64,000 nucleotides of DNA from Cyclina sinensis (taxonomy: Eukaryota; Mollusca; Bivalvia; Venerida; Veneridae), in the NCBI GenBank assembly GCA_012932295.1, contig JAAONU010000016.1, positions 32,086,893-32,150,892 of the forward strand, read 5' to 3'. Below the pieces are notes generated by a model that was given only the letters and a program-made list of their open reading frames with translations, ran no database searches and had not been told where the DNA came from. A program made the translations under genes and the position numbers. This document shows, piece after piece, positions 56,176 to 64,000 of the stretch. Numbering within the stretch: the stretch's first letter is position 1; each line of letters begins with the position of its first letter.

Positions 56176-56680
56176 ACTGGATGCAGCCCACCTGTCAGCA
56201 CACCAGCGGCGTTCCGATAATATGACCCGTTTTTCAAATGAGCACACAAAAATTAGATATCAGGAATTACTCTTATTTTAGTGCAATTTAAGCTGTAGGG
56301 CTTCAAGGAAATTGCCAGGTTTGCCGTTTGCATTTATATTACATAAAACGCACCACAAATAAGAATAATTCCTTAATGAACTATAACTATCGTTGAATGC
56401 GATTCATACCCCCACCAATGTCATTGATAGAAGGTGACTTGGATATTTGAATATATGGAAAAGGGAATAAGTAACTTTTGTGGCAAAATATAGTTGTATT
56501 TGATGGATAAAAGACAACACTTCACAGGTAATAGTAATGAATAAATTTTGAATCATCAAATCAGGAAACATGTAACAATAACCTTTGATTTTACAAATTT
56601 ACAAAAACAAAGAAATAATGAGCTAAAATAAAGAATATCATGTATTCAGCCAAGTAAGAAAAAAGTCCTCATCTTAATTT
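56176..56680. other. Unique stretch with one decayed head
   Basis: At 56381 AACTATAACTATCGTTGAAT, then GCGATTCATACCCCCAC resembles the AACTAGA head class (44120) without a core. Otherwise nothing recognised. Confidence 0.5.
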
Positions 56681-56689
56681 GATTCTCTA

Positions 56690-57480
56690 ATATTTGACTT
56701 TCAAGTGTGACCTTGACCATGAGCGAGTACAAGGGCAACACAAGTTCAACACCAATTCTGCATATCCTCTTCATCAGGGAAACATTTGAGCTAAGTTTGA
56801 AGAAAATCCTTAAAGGGGAATAAGGATTTAAAGAGCAGACAAAACAATTGTCTGACTTTCCAGTGTGACCTTGACTTTGAGCTGACACAAGGGCAATATG
56901 GGTTATGCACATTGCCTTGTTGAGATGAACATTTGGGCGAAGTTAGAAAAAAATCCTTGTCTTATAATTCATTGTCAAATATTTGATCTTCAAGACTTAA
57001 GTGTGATCTCGACCTTGAGCTAGTACAAGGTCAACATGGATTCTGCACATCACTGTCATGAGGTGAACATTTGAGCCAAGTTTGAAGAAAATCCTTCTAA
57101 GGGTATAAAATTTACAGAGCGGACACGAAATTGTCTGACCTTCCAATGTGACCTTGACCTGACACAAGGGAAATATTGGTTCTGCATATTGCCTTGCTGA
57201 GTTGAATATTTGAGCCAAGTAAGAACAAAATCCTTCAAGGGGTAAAGAATTTACACAGGAAACAAGACACATTGTATTTTTTTAAATTGTCAGATATTTG
57301 ACCTTCCAGTGTGACCCTGACCTTGAGCTGACACAAGGGCAATATGGGTTAATATGGGTTATGCATATTGCCTTGTTGAGTTGAATATTTCAGCCAAGTA
57401 AGAACAAAATCCTTCAAGGGGTAAAGAATTTACAGAGGAAACAAGACACATTGTCTTTTTGTAATTGTCAGATATTTTAA
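56690..57480 (+). repeat. GTGTGACCTTGAC / CACAAGGGCAATATGG tandem core
   Basis: Five copies of a core of about 150 bp (GTGTGACC near 56705, 56863, 57146 and 57309), with AAGAAAATCCTT and GAATTTACAGAGG words. One copy has an 11-bp duplication (AATATGGGTT twice at 57341-57361). No head or tail visible. Confidence 0.8.
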
Positions 57481-57629
57481 TTCTGGCTTGGTCTTTCCTT
57501 AAATAATAGTTTCGAAAAAAATTATTCATTTTATTTATATATTTTCTTGATGTTCACTTTTTCCTGTTATTTTGATTCCCTCCTCCTACTGCACAATTTT
57601 GAAAAATTTCTTGTTACATGTGTATCAAT
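57481..57629. other. Short AT-rich stretch
   Basis: Nothing recognised. Confidence 0.5.
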
Positions 57630-58110
57630 AACAAGAGATATTTTAGACTACAGTGGTCATCTACTGGCCATGACTAACCTGCCTATGAAGTTTAAGGAAG
57701 TCCCGACACAAAGAATTCCATAGTTATTGATCAGCATTTTTTTGGCTTTTAAAGATTACTGTGACCTTGACCTTTGACCTAGTGATCTGAAAAACTGCAG
57801 GAGTCATTTTCTGGTCATGACCAACATACAAGTTTGAGGAACTTGGGCCCAAGGATTCTCTAGATATATATCAAAAAAAGTTTTGCTTTTCAAGGTCACT
57901 GTGACCTTGGTCTTTGACCTAGTGAACTGAATAACTATGGGGGTCAATTATTGGTCATGAACAACAAACACACAAAGAATTCTCTAGATATAATATTAAT
58001 CCAAAACCGTTTTGCTTTTAAAGGTCACTGTGACATTGGCCTTATGACCTTCCTACTGAACAGGAAAACTATAGAGGTCATCTACTAATCATGAACAACC
58101 TATAGACCTA
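57630..58110 (+). mobile_element. Family N fragment
   Basis: AACAAGAGATATTTTAGACT joins directly to cores (GTCATCTACTGGCCATGAC, CTGTGACCTTGACCTTTGAC). The hairpin part of the head and most of the first core are deleted. Three cores, no tail. Confidence 0.75.
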
Positions 58111-58610
58111 TTACCTTAAGTTGAACATGACAATTACTTTGATATATATAATAATATACTACCAAACAGGCTAAATATGAATGGAGACCATCTAGTCTTC
58201 TAAATTTATTGAATGGATATAGAAAATTAGTGCTGGAAATGGGCCTCAACTCTGCAAAACTTCTCAGGATTATGAAACTTGCCTTGTACTTTGTATATTA
58301 TAGTCAGAGGCCAAGTATGAATAGAATCCATCGAGTCTTTCATGACTTATGGAATGAAAGCTGAAAAAAAACATAACTCTGCCCAGTTTGCGTTGATTTT
58401 ACGCAAAGTTGAAGATGACTTGTATTTTCATATAACAAGCTTGTATGCTAAATATACTGAAACCATCAAGTCTTTCAAGTGTGATCAAATGGAAATCGTA
58501 ATACTGCATGGATGGATGCATGGATACAAAGGCAGATGTACAGAGGTGACATATGTAATGCCCCTTCACCTTTCTTCGAATGACAGGGACCTATATGGGG
58601 ACTTACCTTG
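58111..58610 (+). repeat. Decayed ACCATCTAGTCTTC-core repeat
   Basis: Three loosely similar copies (GAGACCATCTAGTCTTCTAA; GAATCCATCGAGTCTTTCAT; GAAACCATCAAGTCTTTCAA) about 130-145 bp apart, ending in GGATGGATGCATGG and ATGCCCCTTCACC. The 89-codon frame there is a by-product. Confidence 0.6.
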
Positions 58611-58734
58611 AAAGATATTGTTAATATACCTCTTGCCACACTGCAGCTAAAGGTCAGTGAAAGCCAGCATTTAAGTTTCATTTGAATAACTGTTATAAAT
58701 GTATGTAATGAACTCTACATTTAAAGGGGCTGTG

Positions 58735-59365
58735 CTCCAGATGACAAAAAAAAAGAAAGTTTTCTTGTATTATAAATTTCTTTATTCGTTATTTATTCTT
58801 TATTCGTTATGATAATATGTTCCGATTCGGTGAATACACCGCGTGTCATCGATAACCAATTAACAAATGACCGCTATCCGCTATCGATTTATTGACTTGC
58901 GGTGCATTAATTAATTTGTAATATATCTGCCCCTTTCAAAGACTGTCGCCGGGGTAACTGGTGTTAACAGAGATGCTACTTAAAATTAAATTTAATGCAA
59001 ACGCGCATAAAACTCGTGGTGAATATTGTAATGTTCGATAAAATCGCGCCGATACTTGTAATACAAAGCATAGACGACGCTGTCATCAAACGCCTGTGAT
59101 TCAACTTGAAATTCGAGTTTCAAACTCCACGCACCGGTTACGCTACGCTCAGTAATCTTATCCTGTAAGGGGAGATCACTGCGTGGGAGACTGTTCGAGT
59201 TTATGATGTTAATTAATTATGGTACACAGTTTTTTTTTTATTTTACACAATTAGTAATGGTGACAAAAATTTCTACTTCTCCTGCATCACCACCACACTA
59301 GTCCTGGAGACCTAGGAGAAAAAAGATCAACGGTACTGTGCGGTTTACTGAATTAAAAAAGGTGC
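58735..59365. other. CpG-containing unique segment, possibly an old element
   Basis: Begins TTAAAGGGGCTGTGCTCC and ends GGTGCAGTGCTCCCCCTTA; the two ends are only loosely inverted. Local duplicates TTTATTCGTTAT occur at about 58783-58810. The CpG frequency is clearly higher than in the repeat-rich part. No exon recognised. Confidence 0.35.
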
Positions 59366-60240
59366 AGTGCTCCCCCTTACTAACGCTTCCGGTTTCATTT
59401 TGACAGCGTATTACATGCACAATTTACTGTCGTAAACTGTGACGTTATGATATACACTGCATATTTCTTGCAGTTTTTGCACTCGTTCTGCAGGATGATT
59501 GATCAGAAAATTATACTCGTCCTCCTACCTTCTCCACTCGTCAATACGAGCGAACGTTTTTTTTCTGAAGTGGTTGAGAGGGTTGGGGGAGTAATTGTCG
59601 GGTGGTTGGACCGATTGAGCTTGAACATTTCTGCAAGCCTGACAATTACTATGCTCTTGCAACTAAAATAAAAGGTATGAAACTGATGGTACTGATGTGT
59701 ATTTGAAAGACGTGCACGGTTTTTCCCGCCAAAAACGGAATCCCGTCCAATTTTTCTGTACTGCCAACGGTAGGGCATTGAAAGTATATGAATAGTTGTA
59801 TGTCCCGGAAATTCGATATCAAAATCCCGGAAATGGCCAGAAAAATTATGGCAGGTATGTACTCACCACTGACATCGGTGCTTGCTACTTCGAGTACGAA
59901 CCAAATAGGGTGCGAAGTCAAAGACCGCAAAAGTCGAAAAGAAATTTCTTGAAATTTTCGGCTTGCAAGAAAGAATCAACAGGTGCATGCATGCAATCAT
60001 ATAATACAACGATATCCTGTAATATCATACCGATAACGTTGTCTAGATATCAAAAATCTCTGCAATTGTCTTAATAATTCTGTGCAATGAATTTGCGAAC
60101 TTTCACAATTTCAGTCTCAGATATGAACACTTCCGGTAAATAAGGGACCGATAATCTCCCTTGCGGACGATAAACGTCCGTCTTGTACTATTTACGGAAT
60201 CCTGTTGGGGCCAATTAAAATGTCGCCGTCGTGCTTAGAG
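59366..60240. other. CpG-containing unique region, no gene established
   Basis: Overlapping open frames on both strands (59447-59671 plus; 59503-59930 minus). A good donor-like CAGTG/GTGAGTACATAC lies on the minus strand near 59868. None is backed by a complete exon, so I call no gene. It could be the 5' region of a gene. Confidence 0.4.
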
Positions 60241-60245
60241 CAGGG

Positions 60246-60715
60246 CCTTAATTGCGACATCGCAAAAATGCGATACGACGCTCGACAATGCGAAGCGACA
60301 TAGCGACAATGTCAAACGAAATATCGTGATGTCGTTTCGTATTGTCGCGCTATTAAAGCGCGAAATATCGCAGTGTCGCTTCGCATTGTCGTGCGTCGTA
60401 TCGCATTGTCGCGGTGTCGCGTCGCGTTGTCGCGATGTCGCGCCGCGTTGTCGACCGTCGCTTTCTGCACTTGCTCAGGCCTCGACTCACGACAACGCGA
60501 TACGACGCTCGACAATGCGACACGACGCACGTCAACGCGACGCGATATTTTAACAACGTCGTATGGCATTGTCTCCCGTCGTGTCTGTGCCTGTACCATG
60601 CCACTCGAAAATGCAAAACGACAGTAGACAACGCGACGCTCGAAAACGCGAAGCGACACTAGACAATGCGACGCGACATTTATTGGAATATCGTATTGCG
60701 TTGTCGTGCAAAAGC
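60246..60715. repeat. CpG-dense inverted TGTCGC / GCGACA block
   Basis: A hexamer-to-dodecamer theme (GCGACAATGCGACGCGAC) runs in one direction at 60246-60312, in the other at 60325-60470 (TTGTCGCGGTGTCGCGTCGC), back again at 60488-60548, shortly reversed, again forward at 60618-60690 and reversed at 60695-60712. It has dozens of CpG sites against very few elsewhere. Stop codons are rare in most frames, so five or more overlapping open frames appear; these are by-products. Confidence 0.9.
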
Positions 60716-61480
60716 CCCTTCATATTAAGGCCATCATTTCCGTTTGGCATTATGTTAGTGCCAAAAGAATAACAGTCAAATTTATTAAAGAAAACAAAAC
60801 AAAATGCATTGAAAATAAATTCAGCAAGTATGTGTAGATTTTCTCTATTACACCAGCGCCTATGTTTTATTTTACAGGTAGTAAGCAGGGGTACCAGTTT
60901 AGTTATTCGGATGTCATTGGCTAACATTGTATATGAATTATCTATCTATTGTAGTTACCGGTTGTCCATATGTCCGACGCCCACTGCAGAAATTAGTTAT
61001 TTTGCGTACCTGGTGTTACCGAGTGTTGTAATGAAAATACTGATGTCTGCTGAAAAAAAAATAATCAAAGCAAGCTGAACAATAATATGAACTGTATTTG
61101 TAGAAAGAATAGGAGAGTTGTTCATTTCCTAATAAGGTCAAGTTCTACTGTTTCCTCTGGAAATGTTCCAAAAATATATTTTCACTACCAACATTTCCTT
61201 GCAAAATGGTAAAATCGAGCATGTACCAGACGATAGACTGCTGGATCATCACGATTGAAAGGATTTATGATTACTGTACAGTTAAGATGTGCAAACAACT
61301 TTATGGTAAAGTTTCAAGCTAATTCATTAAACTATATTCGAGAATTCGGAATTTAAAGTCTCTGGTTAACACTCCTGGTTTGTTTATAGGCGCAGTGTAT
61401 ATCATCGATACGCGAGACCATAACTATACACCTTGTCAGAAGGTGACCCAAATCAGGAGTGTCATTCGTGGAGGATTCGT
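60716..61480. other. Unique stretch, no gene seen
   Basis: AT-rich with scattered CpG. No splice-supported exon or repeat family recognised. Confidence 0.5.
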
Positions 61481-61481
61481 T

Positions 61482-61588
61482 ATCCCTGGATTGCAAATAA
61501 GTGATCCTTGGATAACAGGTCACTGATCCCTGGATTGCAAGTGATTGATCCCTGGATTACAAGTCACTGATCCCTGGATTCTGATCCG
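61482..61588 (+). repeat. 22-bp tandem repeat, five copies
   Basis: ATCCCTGGATTGCAAGTGAT-type units begin at 61482, 61504, 61526, 61548 and 61570, exactly 22 bp apart. Alternate units resemble each other (AGGTCACTG / AGTCACTG against AGTGATTG). Confidence 0.95.
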
Positions 61589-61740
61589 CTTCTGTCAAAC
61601 TACTTGTAGGAGTAGGACGCTGCTTGTAAACTGTTAATATCCTGGGACTGTCAAGTATGTAAAATGTCAAGTTTTTGCACCCACTTCTTCGTACCTGATC
61701 CTATCTTCAATGGAAAGGGGTCAAGGTAGATAGGTAAAAG

Positions 61741-61854
61741 GGCTGTAGATTGATGGCGAAACATTCCCCTAACATGAAGTCAGAGTCAGAAAATACTGGC
61801 TGTAGATTGATGGCGAAACATTCCCCTAACATGAAGTCAGAGTCAGAAAATACT
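61741..61854 (+). repeat. 57-bp exact tandem duplication
   Basis: 61741-61797 and 61798-61854 are identical (GGCTGTAGATTGATGGCGAA start). 57 bp is 19 codons, which creates a repetitive minus-strand frame. I see no reason to call it a gene. A C13 run follows at 61875. Confidence 0.95.
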
Positions 61855-62143
61855 GGCAAAGCAAAGTATAATGACCCCCCCCCCCCCACTTCGTCTAAAA
61901 TTTTCGAAGCAAACCCTCAATAATGTAAATTTGAAAATTTAACTGTTTGATTAAATTTAATATTTGTAAATCAAATTTTTGTGATCGCTTTGCTCGCAGA
62001 AGTCAATGAACTTTTCACTTTATTGGCTATACACTTGTACAGTTTAGATAGAATACTTGTTTTAACTCTATAGGCCAACTTTTAAAATACCATGACATGT
62101 TTTTCCTTTTCGTTCTTTACGTGTCATTTCGTGTAATTATTAG

Positions 62144-62222
62144 AAGACGAAAATGTCCGCACCACTGAAGCGTGCGACACTGCAGATAAACCTGCACAGT
62201 TTCTGGACAAATTTAAGAAAAG
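62144..62222 (+). CDS. Weak candidate exon 1
   Basis: Between TAATTATTAG and AAAAG/GTAATT there are two open readings: EDENVRTTEACDTADKPAQF then LDKFKK in one frame, or ATGTCCGCACCACTG (MSAPLKRATLQINLHSFWTN) in another. GC content jumps relative to the flanks. Could be a coding exon with a downstream partner at 62369. Confidence 0.28.
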
Positions 62223-62368
62223 GTAATTAAATGAATTCCTGTTATATAAATTATTTGTTAAAACATACAATAACTACAAAAATGTTTTTGAATAAACATT
62301 TATCGAAAATTAAAGTACATTCGTATATCGATAATTATTCGCCCGCAATATATTTCGAACCGTTCCAG

Positions 62369-62483
62369 TTGCCACAGAACCAATCACGTCAATCATCCCC
62401 TAGAAGACATAATGATAAGGATGAGTGTCAGTCTGAATGAAGTTCGCGATCTCCCTACGCTAACAGCGATTTTTAGGACATGA
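62369..62483 (+). CDS. Weak candidate terminal exon
   Basis: After CCGTTCCAG the frame joining the EDENV reading in phase gives HRTNHVNHPLEDIMIRMSVS and LNEVRDLPTLTAIFRT, ending TGA at 62481. Another frame reads LPQNQSRQSSPRRHNDKDEC and stops at 62440. Both are open, so the true reading is unclear. The intron would be 146 bp. No family recognised. Confidence 0.22.
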
Positions 62484-62569
62484 TTTTAATCAGATTGGGA
62501 TGTGTGTCTAAATGCAATAAAAACGCCCAAAATGCACCAGAATGAACCATTTTACACCTTCATTTTCCA

Positions 62570-62745
62570 AATTTTCAAGGGGAGGTCCCCCGTACCCCCC
62601 AACTGGAGGGGAGACCCCTCTTATACCTACCCCTCTAAACTGCTCCTGCACACAGCTGGCTGCATGTGTGACTATCATCAACCACAATTAATTTTCCTGG
62701 CACCCCCCACCCCCCCTCCAACCGGAATTCCTGAATCGATCTTAA
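62570..62745 (+). repeat. GGGGAGGTCCCCCGTACCCC repeat
   Basis: C/G-rich fragment with ACCCCCCAACTGGAGGGGAG and CACCCCCCACCCCCCCTCCA runs. It looks like a dispersed repeat with partly inverted C and G blocks. No gene. Confidence 0.5.
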
Positions 62746-62759
62746 ACTATTTCAGGTTT

Positions 62760-63355
62760 TGAAATGGTTGAAAGCTAGGGACATGGTACATGTATGTGTT
62801 TCAAAAGCAAGAAAATTCGTAATACCTAAAATACCACTCGCCACAGATGGTATGCACAAAGTACACTTGCATAATTATATTGAATCTAAATATGTATATT
62901 TTAAACTATTCGATGAAGTTCCTTTAAACCAGGCTAGGTATCTTAAATCTACATCTAGCTTTTAAGATTTTATGAGGAGATTTTTTAACCTTATTACTAT
63001 GTATATTGATACAGACATAAACACATTTTTAAAAGCACTTAAATTTCATCATTCAGTGAAATAACGCGTGCCATCATTTTTCGTTTCTAGGTCTTTCCTT
63101 TTACTAAATGTCCAATAAAACATTGTAGTTCCTATGTTTCAACATCGAGTTAGGAAATATTCATGCCTCTTCACAACAACAATTTTGGATTCGCGTAGAT
63201 AGTTCTTATAACGATTATTTAATTTTTCAAACTCAAGCCTTGTTGCAGATCTAGAATTTATTTATTTCAAGAAAAATTCCAATTATCTATTTGAGTTATT
63301 TGTCAGTACCATTTGCCCGTATAACTGATGCCCTCAGCAGAGATTAATTATTTTA
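62760..63355. other. Unique stretch with one short open frame
   Basis: The plus-strand frame 62759-62965 (VHVCVSKARKFVIPKIPLAT ... FKLFDEVPLNQARYLKSTSS) has no splice or family support. Nothing else is seen. Confidence 0.4.
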
Positions 63356-63359
63356 TGTT

Positions 63360-63550
63360 GTGGGGGATAGTGCACGGTACAGAAAGCATCCCATTCCAGA
63401 GACACCCCTGGTTCTTTTGCATGCTCAGTGTACAACAGTGATACATGGGACTTCAGTTTAATGTCTCATCCGAAAGACAATTAGTGATGTTAATGGAGGA
63501 GTGAGGGGTTGATCTTGGGACCCCTGGGTTACCATTTGTGGTGCCCCATG
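63360..63550 (+). mobile_element. SINE-like or retro-fragment core
   Basis: GGGACTTCAGTTTAATGTCT followed by CATCCGAAAGACAATTAG resembles a block I recall from many molluscan dispersed repeats (TCCCATCCGAAAGAC). ATACATGGGACTTC and CTTGGGACCCCTGGGTTACC flank it. No promoter boxes could be placed with confidence. Confidence 0.4.
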
Positions 63551-63566
63551 TTTATGTTCCAAACTC

Positions 63567-63654
63567 CATGCAACAGTTACTTCTTTCTCAGTATGGGAAA
63601 AGGGAAGTAATTGCTGCATGGAAATCTCAAATTCCCCACAGCAGTTACTTCCCC
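63567..63654. repeat. Inverted repeat around a GCAGTTACTTC motif
   Basis: TCCATGCAACAGTTACTTCT (63567) and AGGGAAGTAATTGCTGCATG (up to 63624) are inverted with a few mismatches. A third, direct copy, CACAGCAGTTACTTCCCC, is at 63638-63655. Confidence 0.7.
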
Positions 63655-64000
63655 TGATCTGTACAGAAAAGTAAATTTGGTTGTTGCAGAGCTGAATATA
63701 TTTTTTTCACTTTTGATTTTAAATGTTCATACTTTCTATCACTTTAGTTTCCTTTCATTTAATTGTTATGCTTTATGTACAAAAAAGGTAAAGAAAATAA
63801 AATCACTTGATTTTTCGTTGAATTTAGTTTAAATTCATTGAATCGCTTGTATAGGTCTGATATTTTTTTAGTCCTTCATAGAAAGATGTCACATATGCCG
63901 AGTTAACATTTTGTGTTCATATCTTCTTTTTTTACTTTTTTTGTTTATTGCCAAATCAAATCCACTGTCTAAGTCTAAATATTTGGACTTACATTTTTTA

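Noticed and set aside
58342..58611. 89-codon plus-strand frame
   Set aside because: Runs through a decayed tandem core and its GGATGGATGC microsatellite. No independent support.
60312..60772. Overlapping arginine/serine-rich frames in many reading frames
   Set aside because: The TGTCGC/GCGACA theme lacks stop codons in most frames. No ATG context, splice site or conserved motif supports a protein.

Overview
The window is AT-rich animal nuclear DNA, almost certainly from a bivalve mollusc. The basis is the density of tandem repeats built on (T)CAAGGTCA and TGACCTTGA words, elements carrying ACGG/GACA-type microsatellites that resemble the non-autonomous pearl/Biz/HINE elements of bivalves, and a degenerate tRNA-derived SINE of a type I recall from clam and oyster sequence. 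No database search was possible, so species and element names are family-level recognition. There is no bacterial, organellar or viral gene organisation, no rRNA, no tRNA gene and no CRISPR array. No complete, confidently functional protein-coding gene is visible. Most long open frames are by-products of repeats.

Layout. (1) 1-3917: bivalve repeat elements: a 165-bp-core family on the minus strand, then a 145-bp tandem core with inverted-repeat ends. (2) 3918-13218: four tandem copies of a 2.3-kb segment with exon-like modules of an unidentified gene, decayed by frameshifts and splice-site loss. One copy is split by an 856-bp element with a 6-bp target duplication. (3) 13364-14860: another element and a poly-C/poly-T minisatellite. 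(4) 14860-19800: mostly single-copy AT-rich DNA without a convincing gene. (5) 19810-24640: a large 77/78-bp satellite in which nearly every unit carries the palindrome TGACGTCA (a consensus CRE), with nested higher-order structure and inverted decayed units on its right edge. (6) 24775-34085: dispersed elements, a 0.43-kb TA-flanked MITE and a foldback element nested in a 145-bp array. (7) 34115-35640: a broken hAT-type transposase gene and a SINE, both on the minus strand. (8) 35836-58610: repeat elements nearly end to end, interrupted by a possible terminal coding exon (39235-39510, minus) and by an endonuclease-domain remnant (about 48487-49028, minus) that may be the C-terminal end of a Helentron protein. 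(9) 58610-64000: more unique sequence with a CpG-dense inverted TGTCGC/GCGACA block, short tandem duplications, a weak two-exon candidate and a SINE-like core.

The main structural result is a shared grammar. Repeat families with unrelated cores mostly begin with AACAAGA or AACTAGA followed at once by a short inverted repeat. They then carry tandem copies of about 145-165 bp, a purine-rich GAC/ACGG microsatellite, and a tail that is either a TATGCCC...GGGCATA hairpin or a CTCA-loop-TGAG hairpin. This fits one replicative mechanism, plausibly Helentron-type, that spreads interchangeable cores.
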